Assembly (NCBI RefSeq): GCF_021474405.1
Contig: NZ_JAKEIO010000054.1
Coordinates: 1 to 47,914 of the forward strand
Direction: 5' to 3'
Length of the DNA stretch: 47,914 bases
Origin: [Streptosporangium] indianense
GTDB lineage: Bacteria > Actinomycetota > Actinomycetes > Streptomycetales > Streptomycetaceae
Below are positions 6,521 to 15,070 of this stretch, one piece after another; within the stretch, counting starts at the first letter, position 1, and each line of letters starts with the position of its first letter. The notes beneath the pieces were generated by a model, which was given only the letters and a program-made list of their open reading frames with translations, ran no database searches and was not told where the DNA came from. A program made the position numbers and the translations under genes.

Positions 6521-8494
6521 TCAACCACCCACCCTTCGTGTCACGTTCAACAAGTACTCCTTCCTGTTCAGCGGGTTGTGGTCGGTGCGCGGGCGTTCGG
6601 GGATCGCGCCGTGCGTGACCGGGGCGTAGTGGACGAAGGAGCTCTCCAGCTCGCCCTCCCCACGGGTGAGCCCCGGCAGCTCCTGCTGGAGGGCGTGCAC
6701 CCGGGCGGCCGGCACGGTGCCCTCCAGGACGCAGAGCTCGTCCCTGTTGCGCGTCGTCTCGGGAACGGCCCCGGACCGGGCGAGGGCCGGCAGCAGAGCA
6801 CCCAGGGTGTCGGCGGGCGCCTCGATGCGGAAGCGGTGCACCGGCTCGTGGACCCGCGTCCCGGCCCGCCGCAGCGCCTCGAGGAGCACCAGTGGGGTGA
6901 CGCCGCGGAAGTCGGCGCCCGTGCTCGACATGCCCTTGTCGAATCCCTGGTGGGCATGACTCTGGCGGGGCGAGTAGCCGCTGTGGGTCATGGTGACCAC
7001 GCAGTCCGTGACCCGCCAGCCGTGCAGGCCCTGCTCCAGGGTCTCGCGCACGGTGTCCTCGACGGCCTTGAAGAAGGCGAACGGCATCGAGCCGAGCTCC
7101 ACCTCCAGCCGGAAGGCGACGCCCGAGCCGACCGGGGCGGGCTCGACGCGCAGGCCCACCGTCGCGAGGAACGGATTGGGGTCCTGCTTGTTGAACTCCA
7201 CTGCGTGCCCGCTGCCGACGAGCCGCTCGACGCACAGGGGCGTCGTCTCGCGGAAGGTGACCTCCAAGCCGTACTCCCCGGCGAGGGTGGCCTGGATGAC
7301 CTCCTTCTGCACTTCGCCGTACAGGGACACGGAGGTCTCGCGGCGGCGTTCGTCGCGACGGAGACCGATCAGCGGGTCCTGCTCGGCGAGCTGGGTGAGC
7401 GCCACGTGGAGCGCTCCCCGGTCGGTGTCCGGGCCCGGGACCACGACCGTCTCCAGGGTCGGCGGGGCGAAGAAGTGCTCGTGCGTCTTGCGGGGTTCGC
7501 CGATCGCGTCGCCGATCCGGATGTCGGCGAGCCCGGTGAGGCAGGCGATCCGGCCCGCCCCGACGGACTCCGCACGGGTCTGCGTGCCGTGGCCAAAGAC
7601 GCTGATGCCGGTGATTCTGCCTTCGGCTCCGTCCGCTCCGAAGGGGACCTTGTCGCGGGTGCGCAGGGTCCCGGAGAACATCCGGGCGTAGGCGACCTTC
7701 TCCCCCGCCGGGCCCCGGTCGATCTTGAACACGGTGGCGGAGACCGGCCCGTCCGCGTCGCCGCCGGCCACCGGGAGCAGGGTTTCGACGCCGGACAGCA
7801 GCGCCGTCACGCCCGCGCCCGTGGCGGCGGAACCGAAGTAGACGGGGTGCACGAGCGCCTCCCGTGTCTGCCGGACGAGGGACGCGTGGAGCAGCGCCTC
7901 CGTGACGGTGTTCTCGACGTACGCCGTCAGCAGCGCGTCGTCGTGCTCGGCCAGGACGTCCAGGGCGCCGGCCGGGCCCGGCCCTGGGGTGAAGCGGGCG
8001 GCGCGGGTGCCGAGGCCGGTGGCGGTCCCCATCGGCACGATCGCGGGCGTCAGCCGCGCCGGGATCTCCCGCAGCACCGCCTCGTGGCGGGCGCCGCTCC
8101 GGTCGATCTTGTTGACGAAGAGCAGGGTCGGGATGCGCAGCCGCTGGAGCGTCCGCATCAGCACCCGCGTCTGCGCCTGCACACCTTCCACGGCGGAGAT
8201 CACGAGGACGACGCCGTCGAGCACTCCGAGGACGCGCTCCACCTCGGCGATGAAGTCCGGGTGGCCGGGGGTGTCGATGAGGTTGACGGTCACGCCGTCG
8301 AGCGGGAACGACACGACGGCCGACTTGATGGTGATGCCGCGCTGCCGTTCCAGGGCCAGGGTGTCGGTGCGGGTGCTGCCGTCGTCGACGCTGCCGATCT
8401 CGTCGGTCACACCGGCCGAATGGAGCAGCCGCTCGGTCAGGCTGGTCTTACCGGCGTCGACATGGGCGAGAATTCCAAGGTTGAGCATGTGCAC
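6521..8494 (-). CDS. otrA: TetM/OtrA-type ribosomal protection GTPase (EF-G-like)
   Basis: The 657-residue protein is shorter than EF-G (about 700). It has an intact GTPase domain: AHVDAGKTS (P-loop), RGITI (switch I), DTPGH (G3), NKID (G4). Domain IV follows, with NPF and HSGYSPRQS segments as in tetracycline ribosomal protection proteins, and a C-terminal region ending NPLNRKEYLLNVTRRVGG. Known members bind the ribosome and eject tetracycline using GTP. GTG 8494 is chosen because AAGGA lies 11 bases upstream; ATG 8488 is the alternative. No tetracycline biosynthesis genes lie in the window, so it may give intrinsic tolerance or serve another translation-rescue role. Confidence 0.85.
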   Translation of the reverse strand: MHMLNLGILAHVDAGKTSLTERLLHSAGVTDEIGSVDDGSTRTDTLALERQRGITIKSAVVSFPLDGVTVNLIDTPGHPDFIAEVERVLGVLDGVVLVISAVEGVQAQTRVLMRTLQRLRIPTLLFVNKIDRSGARHEAVLREIPARLTPAIVPMGTATGLGTRAARFTPGPGPAGALDVLAEHDDALLTAYVENTVTEALLHASLVRQTREALVHPVYFGSAATGAGVTALLSGVETLLPVAGGDADGPVSATVFKIDRGPAGEKVAYARMFSGTLRTRDKVPFGADGAEGRITGISVFGHGTQTRAESVGAGRIACLTGLADIRIGDAIGEPRKTHEHFFAPPTLETVVVPGPDTDRGALHVALTQLAEQDPLIGLRRDERRRETSVSLYGEVQKEVIQATLAGEYGLEVTFRETTPLCVERLVGSGHAVEFNKQDPNPFLATVGLRVEPAPVGSGVAFRLEVELGSMPFAFFKAVEDTVRETLEQGLHGWRVTDCVVTMTHSGYSPRQSHAHQGFDKGMSSTGADFRGVTPLVLLEALRRAGTRVHEPVHRFRIEAPADTLGALLPALARSGAVPETTRNRDELCVLEGTVPAARVHALQQELPGLTRGEGELESSFVHYAPVTHGAIPERPRTDHNPLNRKEYLLNVTRRVGG

Positions 8495-8685
8495 GGAGCG
8501 TCATGTCCTTCGGAGAGAGGTCCTTTCCTGACCGGGGGGACATGCACGCAGTGCGCATTCGGGAACTCCTCGGAAGTGTCGGCGTCGCTGTCCTGGGCAG
8601 TGCAGCAGACCGGCGCGGGGGGCCACAACGGAATTAACCGCCGCCGGGGTACCCGGCGAGGTGCCCGCAGGGAGAGGAGCGGCTC

Positions 8686-9792
8686 GTGCGTGACGTTCTG
8701 CCGGTGCTGGGCCGCTGGTACGCGGCCGGGGTCCCGTTCGGTCTCGCGACGGTGGTCGGCGTCAGCCGCAGTGCGCCGCGCGACCCGGGCGCGGCGATGG
8801 CGGTGGGCCCGGACGACGAGGTCGTGGGCAGCGTGTCCGGGGGGTGTGTCGAGGGCGCGGTGTTCGAGCTGGCGCAGGCCGTCGCCGCGGACGGCGAGGC
8901 CCGTCTCGAGACCTTCGGCTACAGCGACGAGGACGCCTTCGCGGTGGGCCTGACCTGCGGTGGCGAGATCACGCTGCTCGTGCGTGCCGTCACACCCGAG
9001 CGCGACCCCGGCTTCGGCGCGGTCGCGGACGCGGTCGCGGCGGGCGAACCGGTCACCGTGGCGACCGTGACCGACGGACCGGCACCGCGCGGGGCCGCCC
9101 TCGCCGTGTGGCCGGACCGGACCCTCGGCACGCTCGGCACGAGCGGCCTGGACGCGGCCGTGACCGCCGACGCCCGCGGCGAACTCGCCCTCGGCGCGAC
9201 CGGCCTGCGGCACTACGGGCCCGAGGGGCAGCGCCGCGAGGACGCCGTCAGCGTGTTCCTGCAGTCGTTCGCCCCGCCGCCACGGATGCTGGTCTTCGGC
9301 GCGATCGACTACGCCGCGGCCGTGGCCCGCATCGGCGCCTTCCTGGGCTACCGGGTCACCGTCTGCGACGCCCGCCCCGTCTTCGCCACGCCGCGGCGCT
9401 TCCCCGAGGGCGTCGAGGTGGTCGCCGAATGGCCGCACCGCTACCTTCGGGAGACGGCCACGGACGAGCGCACGGTGATCTGCGTCCTGACGCACGACCC
9501 GAAGTTCGACGTGCCGCTGCTGACGGAGGCACTGCGCCGCCCCGCCGCCTACATCGGGGCGATGGGCAGCCGCCGCACCCACGCCGACCGGGCGGCGCGG
9601 CTGTCCGAGGCCGGACTCACCGAAGGCGAACTGGCACGGCTGCGCTCACCGGTCGGCCTCGACCTCGGGGCCCGTACGCCCGAGGAGGTGGCGGTGTCGG
9701 TCGCCGCCGAGATCGTGGCACTGCGCTGGGGCGGCAGCGGCGCGCCGCTGAGCGCGACGGAGGGCGCGGTGCATCCGCGCCGCCCCTCCTGA
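8686..9792 (+). CDS. XdhC/CoxI family molybdenum-enzyme maturation protein
   Basis: The 368-residue protein starts at GTG 8686 after GGAGAGGAG. It has the XdhC N-terminal domain with the conserved Cys in VSGGCVEGAVFE (about residue 53). Its C-terminal Rossmann-like domain (from residue 200, MLVFGAIDYAAAVARIGAFLGYRVTVCDARP) contains the typical HDPKFD and YIGAMGSRRTH segments. Family members insert sulfurated molybdenum cofactor into xanthine dehydrogenase or CO dehydrogenase type enzymes. No such dehydrogenase is in the window, so the client must lie elsewhere. The next gene starts 36 bases downstream and may be co-transcribed. Confidence 0.85.
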   Translation: MRDVLPVLGRWYAAGVPFGLATVVGVSRSAPRDPGAAMAVGPDDEVVGSVSGGCVEGAVFELAQAVAADGEARLETFGYSDEDAFAVGLTCGGEITLLVRAVTPERDPGFGAVADAVAAGEPVTVATVTDGPAPRGAALAVWPDRTLGTLGTSGLDAAVTADARGELALGATGLRHYGPEGQRREDAVSVFLQSFAPPPRMLVFGAIDYAAAVARIGAFLGYRVTVCDARPVFATPRRFPEGVEVVAEWPHRYLRETATDERTVICVLTHDPKFDVPLLTEALRRPAAYIGAMGSRRTHADRAARLSEAGLTEGELARLRSPVGLDLGARTPEEVAVSVAAEIVALRWGGSGAPLSATEGAVHPRRPS

Positions 9793-9828
9793 CACAGTGA
9801 TCGAACAGCACACCGCGAAGGGAACTCC

Positions 9829-10161
9829 ATGATCTTCATCACCGCCAAGTTCCGGGTCCGCCCGGAGCACGCCGACCGCTGGCCCGAGATCGCCGCCGAC
9901 TTCACCCGGGCGACACGTGCCGAGCCCGGCTGCCTGTGGTTCGACTGGTCGCGCAGCGTGGAGGAGCCGTCGGAGTACGTCCTCGTCGAGGCCTTCCGCG
10001 ACGACGAGGCCGGAGCCGCACACGTGCAGTCCGCGCACTTCAAGGCCGCGCAGCAGACGCTGCCCCCGCATCTGGCCGAGACGCCGCGCATCGTGAACGC
10101 GAACGTCCCGCAGGACGACTGGTCGCTCCTCGGCGAGATGGCCGTGCCCGAGCAGGGATAG
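9829..10161 (+). CDS. Antibiotic biosynthesis monooxygenase-fold protein (YgiN-like)
   Basis: The 110-residue single-domain protein has GAAGGGA before ATG 9829. It has the ABM fold pattern: an N-terminal strand IFITAKFRVRPEHADRW, then EPGCLWFDWSRSVEEPSEYVLVEAFRDDEA, then HVQSAHFKAA near the C-terminus. YgiN-type members oxidise quinols, and others act as dimeric cofactor-free monooxygenases. The conserved EPG and the E-F-D-aa-a-HxxSxHF arrangement are present. The substrate cannot be read from sequence. It follows the XdhC gene closely and is followed by a long stem-loop, so the two probably form a short operon. Confidence 0.85.
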   Translation: MIFITAKFRVRPEHADRWPEIAADFTRATRAEPGCLWFDWSRSVEEPSEYVLVEAFRDDEAGAAHVQSAHFKAAQQTLPPHLAETPRIVNANVPQDDWSLLGEMAVPEQG

Positions 10162-10170
10162 CTCACTCCC

Positions 10171-10239
10171 CGGGCGCCGCCGTCCGCGGGAGCCGCACGT
10201 CGTTGCGGCCCGGCTCTTGCCTCGGACGGCGGGCGCCCG
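10171..10239 (+). terminator. Long stem-loop terminator
   Basis: Arms 10171-10186 and 10223-10239 pair over about 16 bp with a single bulge. An inner GAGCCG / CGGCTC stem (10190-10195, 10211-10216) extends the hairpin. It lies 10 bases after the monooxygenase stop and separates it from the oxidoreductase at 10294. There is no U-tract, as is common in Streptomyces. Confidence 0.6.
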
Positions 10240-10293
10240 TACGCTCACGGCCGTACCGACTGGACGGTATGCAGCCGAGGAGAGTCGCCGCAG

Positions 10294-11301
10294 ATGAGCA
10301 CGATCAACCGCCAGATACGCCTGGCCGCACGTCCCGTGGGAGAGCCCGCCCCCACCGACTGGGAGCACGTCGAGGAGCCGGCGGGGCAGCCGGGCGACGG
10401 GGAGTTCCTGGTACAGGTGCTCTTCCTGTCGATCGACCCGGCGATGCGCGGCTGGATGAACGCCGGCCGGTCCTACATCCGCCCGGTGGAGATCGGTGAG
10501 GTGATGCGCGCCGGCGCGGTGGGACGGGTGGTCGCCTCCCGGCACTCCGGGTTCGCGGTCGGCGACCATGTGTCGGGCACGTTCGGTGTGCAGGAGTACT
10601 GCGTGTCGGACGGACGCGGCGTGACCAAGGTCGACCCCGAGGCCGCTCCCCTGCCGACCTACCTCGGCACGCTCGGCATGTCGGGTCTGACGGCCTACTT
10701 CGGCCTGATCGAGGTCGGACGTCCCGAGCCGGGGCAGACCGTCGTGGTCTCCGGAGCGGCCGGGGCCGTCGGCAGCGTCGTCGGGCAGATCGCCAAGATC
10801 CTCGGCTGCCGGGTCATCGGCATCGCCGGCGGCGAGGCCAAGTGCCGGATGGTGGTGGAGGAGTTCGGGTTCGACGCCGCGATCGACTACCGGAGCGAGG
10901 ACGTCCGCAAGGCGCTGCGCGAGCACGCCCCCGAGGGCGTCGACGTGTACTTCGACAACGTCGGCGGCGACGTGCTGGACGCCGTGCTGCTCCGACTGGC
11001 GCGCGGCGCCCGGGTCGTGGTCTGCGGCGCGATCTCCCAGTACAACAGCACCAAGCCGCAGGGCCCCGCCAACTACCTGTCGCTGCTGGTCAACCGCGCC
11101 TCCATGACGGGCATCGTGGTGTTCGACTACGCCGGCCGGTACGCGGAGGGCATCGCGCAGATGGCCGCGTGGCGGGCGGAGGGCCGGCTGAAGTCCCTGG
11201 AGGACGTGGTGTCCGGCCCGGTCACGGCGTTCCCCGAGACCCTGATGCGCCTGTTCCGTGGTGACAACCACGGCAAGCTGGTGCTGAAGATCGCGGACTG
11301 A
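10294..11301 (+). CDS. NADP-dependent MDR oxidoreductase (CurA/prostaglandin reductase type)
   Basis: The 335-residue protein is a zinc-free medium-chain reductase. The N-terminal GroES-like half begins STINRQIRLAARPVGEP and contains LSIDPAMRGWMN, diagnostic of the CurA/PTGR/leukotriene B4 12-hydroxydehydrogenase group. The cofactor domain carries the glycine motif in VVSGAAGAVGSVVGQIAKILG (about residues 151-171). The C-terminal segment YFDNVGGDVLDAVLLRL is also family-typical. These enzymes reduce alpha,beta-unsaturated ketones with NADPH. The Cys and His pattern of zinc enzymes is absent. A second MDR gene follows 26 bases later on the same strand. Confidence 0.9.
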   Translation: MSTINRQIRLAARPVGEPAPTDWEHVEEPAGQPGDGEFLVQVLFLSIDPAMRGWMNAGRSYIRPVEIGEVMRAGAVGRVVASRHSGFAVGDHVSGTFGVQEYCVSDGRGVTKVDPEAAPLPTYLGTLGMSGLTAYFGLIEVGRPEPGQTVVVSGAAGAVGSVVGQIAKILGCRVIGIAGGEAKCRMVVEEFGFDAAIDYRSEDVRKALREHAPEGVDVYFDNVGGDVLDAVLLRLARGARVVVCGAISQYNSTKPQGPANYLSLLVNRASMTGIVVFDYAGRYAEGIAQMAAWRAEGRLKSLEDVVSGPVTAFPETLMRLFRGDNHGKLVLKIAD

Positions 11302-11327
11302 CCGGGCCGAGGGGAGGGAGAGATCCG

Positions 11328-12380
11328 ATGAAGGCACTGACCTACCACGGCCGTCACGACATCCGCTACGGGGACGTCCCGGACCCGGCCGTCACCGGCC
11401 CCGCGGACGCGGTGGTGCGGGTGACCGCGGCCGGCATCTGCGGCAGCGACCTGCACATCTACGAGGGCAACGCGTTCAGCCCGGAGCTGGGCTACACGCC
11501 GGGCCACGAGTGCGTCGGCGTGGTCGTCGACACCGGCAGCCAGGTCACCCGCTTCAAGCCCGGCGACCGGGTCCTGGTGCCCGCCTCCGTCGGCTGCGCG
11601 CAGTGCCGGCAGTGCGCGGCCGGGTTCACCGCCCGGTGCGAGCGCGCCACGTCGAGCACGGAGCTCTGCTACGGAGTCGGTCCGAAGCTCCCGGGCAGCC
11701 AGGCCCAGGCCCTGGCGGTGCCCCAGGCCGACGTCAACCTGGTGCACGTGCCCGAGGACATCTCCGACGAGGCCGCCGTCGTCCTGACGGACAACGCCCC
11801 CACCGCCTGGTACGGCTGCCGCCGTGCCCGTATCCAGCCGGGTGAGACCGTCCTGGTCGTGGGCCTCGGCCCGGTGGGCCTGATGGCGGCTCAGTCCGCC
11901 TTCGCGATGGGCGCTGCACGGGTGCTGGGGGTGGACCTGGTCGAGGAGCGCCGCGCCTTCGCGGCCGGACTGGGCGTCGAGCCGGTCGAGGGGGACGACG
12001 TGCGGTCGGCCGTCCGGGACATGACCGCCGGCCGCGGGCCGGACGCCGTCGTGGAGGCCGTGGGGTCCGACGCCACCATCCAGCTCGCCTGCAAGGCCGT
12101 ACGGCAGGCGGGCCGGGTCAGTGTGATCGGGGTCAGCCAGAACAAGGCCTTCCCGTTCCACATGTACCTGGCGCAGGTCAAGGAACTGGAGTTCGCCATC
12201 GGGCTGTGCTCGGTGCACTACGAGCTCCCTCCCCTGATCGCTCTCACCCGTGCCGGACGGATCAAGCCCGAGGTCGTGGTCTCCCACCGCTTCGCCCTCT
12301 CGGACGGACCGGCGGCGTACGAACTGTTCGCGGGCCGCTCCGACGGCGTCCGCAAGATCGTCCTCGACCCGACGGGCTGA
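11328..12380 (+). CDS. Zinc-dependent alcohol dehydrogenase family protein
   Basis: The 350-residue MDR protein has both zinc sites: catalytic GICGSDLH and GHEC (about residues 37-67), and the structural cysteines in CAQCRQCAAGFTARC (about 91-105). The NAD(P)-binding domain contains VVGLGPVGLMAAQSAFAMGA (about residues 176-195), then an acidic residue after LGVD that suggests NAD preference. The C-terminal half resembles threonine dehydrogenase and sorbitol dehydrogenase-like enzymes acting on secondary alcohols. The substrate is unknown. GGGGAGGGAGAG lies before ATG 11328. It probably forms an operon with the preceding reductase. Confidence 0.9.
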   Translation: MKALTYHGRHDIRYGDVPDPAVTGPADAVVRVTAAGICGSDLHIYEGNAFSPELGYTPGHECVGVVVDTGSQVTRFKPGDRVLVPASVGCAQCRQCAAGFTARCERATSSTELCYGVGPKLPGSQAQALAVPQADVNLVHVPEDISDEAAVVLTDNAPTAWYGCRRARIQPGETVLVVGLGPVGLMAAQSAFAMGAARVLGVDLVEERRAFAAGLGVEPVEGDDVRSAVRDMTAGRGPDAVVEAVGSDATIQLACKAVRQAGRVSVIGVSQNKAFPFHMYLAQVKELEFAIGLCSVHYELPPLIALTRAGRIKPEVVVSHRFALSDGPAAYELFAGRSDGVRKIVLDPTG

Positions 12381-12412
12381 CCGCTCCCGGCACGTCACCG
12401 CCCGGCGTGCGG

Positions 12413-12445
12413 CCGGTCTCCCAGGGTGAGTACCCCGGAGACCGG
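12413..12445 (+). terminator. Stem-loop terminator
   Basis: A perfect 9-bp stem CCGGTCTCC / GGAGACCGG with a 15-base loop, 32 bases after the alcohol dehydrogenase stop. Outer GGCC pairing is possible with one bulge. It probably ends the two-gene oxidoreductase operon. Confidence 0.6.
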
Positions 12446-12987
12446 AGGCCGCCCCGCCCCAGCGCGACGGAGCCGCCCGACCGAGCCGTCCGCGGCTGAT
12501 GTCGCTCCCCGAGGAGCAGCGGGACCCGCGGACCCGCGAACGGCTGGCCCTCGCTCCCCACGAGCCGGGGGGCGGGGTCCCTAACATCTTCACACCTCAT
12601 CTCATCGCGATCGTCATGCCCGTGGGGCAGTACCGGATGATGGCCTTCTTCCTCAACGCCACCGTGTGGAACTGGAGTCCGGCTTCCCCGGCACCGGCCT
12701 CCCGGAGGCGTAGGGGACCACGGGTCCTCGCTCCGCGTCGACCTCGCCCGGCCCGTGGCGGCGGCATCCCCATTCGGCCATTTCGCAGTGCGTCGGTGGA
12801 CATCAGCCACTCTGAATGGAACGCTCCCTCCAGAACGCGAGGCGGTACGCGGAAGGCGCACCTCCGGACGCCCTGATGCCGCACCCCGTGCGAACCGCGC
12901 ACCGCTCACCGGCACGACGTGCTCCACGAAGTCCCCGCAGCAGCCGGGCCCTGGTATGCCCGGATGCCTCGCCGAGAGGGGTTCCAG
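12446..12987. other. Intergenic region without a convincing gene
   Basis: About 540 bases between the oxidoreductase terminator and the CSLREA protein. Open frames exist on both strands (for example 12499-12876 forward and 12597-12902 reverse). They lack family motifs, good ribosome sites and a consistent third-position GC bias. A GGACC-ACG-GGTCC palindrome lies near 12716. The last 20 bases carry GAGAGGGG, the ribosome site of the next gene. Local GC is lower than in the genes around it, which suits a promoter region. Confidence 0.5.
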
Positions 12988-14226
12988 ATGAAACGCACCG
13001 CCGTCACGGCCGCCATCACCGCCGTCCTCCTCACCACCGCCGCACTCCCCGTGGCCCATGCCGCCGCTCCCGTGGACTCCGGTCCTGCGGAATACACCGT
13101 GGACACCACGTCCGACGCGGTCGACGCCGACGGTGCGGACGGCCGGTGCCTCACCGCCTCGGGCCGATGCAGCCTGCGTGCCGCGGTGATGGCCGCCAAC
13201 GCCCGGCCGGGCAGCACGATCACGCTGCCTCCCGGCCACTACCGGCTGACGATCCCGCCCGACCCGCGGCTGATCATCGGCGACAACCCCGACCCCACCA
13301 CGGGCGACCTCAACGTCGCCGCCCCCGTCACGATCAAGGGCGGCGGCGCACGGACCACCGTCATCGACGCCAACCGCCTCGACCGGGCCTTCCGCATGCA
13401 GGCGGACTCCCGGCTGTCCGATCTGACGATCACCGGAGGCGTGGCCAGACAACGCGAACTCCCCATCACCGACACCGGTGGTGGCGCGATCGCCAACGGA
13501 CATCACATGACACTGCGACGGGTCACCGTGAAAGGGAACTCCGCGGGCTACGGCGGCGGCGTCTTCAACGTCCCGGACTCCCACCTCGACCTCATCGACA
13601 GCACCGTCAGCGGGAACACCGCGGGAGAGGCCGGGGGCATCAGATTCGACGACACCGGCACCGTGACCAACTCCACGATCGCGGACAACCGGGTGACGAA
13701 CCCCGGCGACCGCCCCGGCAGCCTCGCCGGATACGGCGGAGGCATCGACATCCGGGGCACCGGAGCAGTGGAGATCCTCAACTCCACCATCACCGGCAAC
13801 CGTTCGAGCGACGGCGGGGGCGGGATCAACATCGCCCCCGCCTACCTCGACAGCCTGCCCGCGCCGATCCCCGACATCGTCGATCTTCCCCTGGGGCGCC
13901 TGACGCTGCGCAACTCCGTCATCGCGAACAACACGGTCGACGGGGCGCCCGCCGACTGCAAGAAGGCGTTCGCGACCATCGCGTCGCAGGGCCACAACCT
14001 CGACGGCGACGGCAGCTGCCGACTGACCGCGGCGGGCGATCTGCCCAGCCGCACGGCCCTGTTCGGGCCGCTGACGGACAACGGCGGCCCCACCGACACC
14101 GTCGCGCTGCTCCCCGGCAGTCCCGCTCTGGACGCGGCCGTCGGCTGCCCGGACACCGACCAGCGCGGCGTCGCCCGCCCGCAGGGCGCAGCCTGTGACA
14201 TCGGCGCCTACGAGGCCGCGTCATGA
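12988..14226 (+). CDS. Secreted CSLREA-domain beta-helix protein
   Basis: The 412-residue product starts at ATG 12988 after GAGAGGGG. Residues 1-27 are a signal peptide ending AHAAAP. Residues about 40-75 form a CSLREA-type domain (CSLRAAVMAAN). A right-handed parallel beta-helix follows, with repeats such as NSTVSGNTAGEAGGI, NSTIADNRVTN, NSTITGNRSSDGGGGI and NSVIANNTVDG. The end has LPGSPALDAAVGCPDTDQRGVARP, the usual closing motif of choice-of-anchor and polymorphic beta-helix proteins. Such proteins are exported and often bind or cleave polysaccharide; no catalytic triad can be named. The stop overlaps that of the convergent TetR gene in TCATGA. Confidence 0.85.
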   Translation: MKRTAVTAAITAVLLTTAALPVAHAAAPVDSGPAEYTVDTTSDAVDADGADGRCLTASGRCSLRAAVMAANARPGSTITLPPGHYRLTIPPDPRLIIGDNPDPTTGDLNVAAPVTIKGGGARTTVIDANRLDRAFRMQADSRLSDLTITGGVARQRELPITDTGGGAIANGHHMTLRRVTVKGNSAGYGGGVFNVPDSHLDLIDSTVSGNTAGEAGGIRFDDTGTVTNSTIADNRVTNPGDRPGSLAGYGGGIDIRGTGAVEILNSTITGNRSSDGGGGINIAPAYLDSLPAPIPDIVDLPLGRLTLRNSVIANNTVDGAPADCKKAFATIASQGHNLDGDGSCRLTAAGDLPSRTALFGPLTDNGGPTDTVALLPGSPALDAAVGCPDTDQRGVARPQGAACDIGAYEAAS

Positions 14227-14859
14227 TTCCGCGCCACGGCCCCCGCTGACGCGGACGCCAACGCCGTGGTGGGCGGCCAGCGCCAGCAACGCCACGCGCA
14301 GCGGTTCGGTCTCCAGGACCGCGTCCGGCTCGAACCAACGGGCCACCGCGGTCCCGGTCGTCATCCTCAGAGTGAAGCGCGCCAGTTCGTCCGCCACTTC
14401 GGGGCGGTCGTGCAGGGCGAAGACGGAACTGACGGAATCCCGGGCCCAGGCCACCAGCGCGTCGCGGTAGCGGCGCACCTCGGTCAGGGCCGCCGCGCTG
14501 GCGTCCTTCTGCACCGTACCCAGCCCCAGCAGCAGCTTCACACCCCGCGGGTGGTGCCGCAAGGCGCCCGCCAAGTCGCCGAGAAAGGTGTCCAGACGCT
14601 GCCTGACGTCGGCCCCCGGCACCTCGGCCGGGGGCAGGGCGGCCAGCAGCGCCGTCCTGGCGCGTTCCAGCACCGCGACGTAGATCCCGTCCTTGCTTCC
14701 GAAGTGCCAGTAGATCGAACTCACCGGCAGACCGCATGCGGTGGAGATCATCGAGATGGACGTGGCGGCGTAGCCGTGGAGCGACATCAGCTCACCGGCG
14801 GTGTCCAGGATCGCGTCACGGGAGCGTGCGCCGCGGTGCAGAGCCGGTGCCTCCGTCAT
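14221..14859 (-). CDS. TetR/AcrR family transcriptional regulator
   Basis: The 212-residue protein has an N-terminal helix-turn-helix (about residues 15-65; ILDTAGELMSLHGYAATSISMISTACGLPVSSIYWHFGSKD in outline). The SSIYWHFGSK segment is the canonical TetR recognition region. Its helical C-terminal domain looks like the TetR_C-type fold, with a long alanine- and leucine-rich segment. It has no divergent partner. The nearest gene on its 5' side is a 55-codon ORF 10 bases away on the same strand, so the regulated target is not evident from context. Confidence 0.9.
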   Translation of the reverse strand: MTEAPALHRGARSRDAILDTAGELMSLHGYAATSISMISTACGLPVSSIYWHFGSKDGIYVAVLERARTALLAALPPAEVPGADVRQRLDTFLGDLAGALRHHPRGVKLLLGLGTVQKDASAAALTEVRRYRDALVAWARDSVSSVFALHDRPEVADELARFTLRMTTGTAVARWFEPDAVLETEPLRVALLALAAHHGVGVRVSGGRGAES

Positions 14860-14869
14860 GGGAGCGACT

Positions 14870-15037
14870 CTAGACGAGGAGGTGGGAGCCGTCGCCTGCC
14901 GGTGTGCGGCCCCACGCCGAGATCATCGGCGAGGTCGCGAGGTCCAGGCGGCCCGCCTCCACCGCGGCGAGATGCCCGTCGATCTCCTCGGCCTGCCGGT
15001 TGTCCGGATTCAGGAGGTACCCCTCGTCCGGACCCAT
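14870..15037 (-). CDS. Possible tiny ORF or gene remnant (55 codons)
   Basis: An open frame of 55 codons sits between the phosphodiesterase stop (15071) and the TetR start (14859) on the same strand. It begins MGPDEGYLLNPDNRQAEE and includes LDLATSPMISAWGR. Codon third positions are mostly G or C, as in the neighbours. No good ribosome site precedes ATG 15037. The opening resembles the start of some Streptomyces methyltransferases, so it may be a truncated remnant. I cannot assign a function. Confidence 0.35.
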   Translation of the reverse strand: MGPDEGYLLNPDNRQAEEIDGHLAAVEAGRLDLATSPMISAWGRTPAGDGSHLLV

Positions 15038-15070
15038 GCGGCGATCACTGCACGGGCACGGCCGGGCGGT

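Noticed and set aside
6287..8953. 888-codon forward open frame
   Set aside because: It runs against the ribosomal protection gene, which has full GTPase motifs; the forward frame has none.
12499..12902. Overlapping forward and reverse ORFs of 125 and 101 codons
   Set aside because: No ribosome site, no domain and weak codon bias; treated as intergenic.
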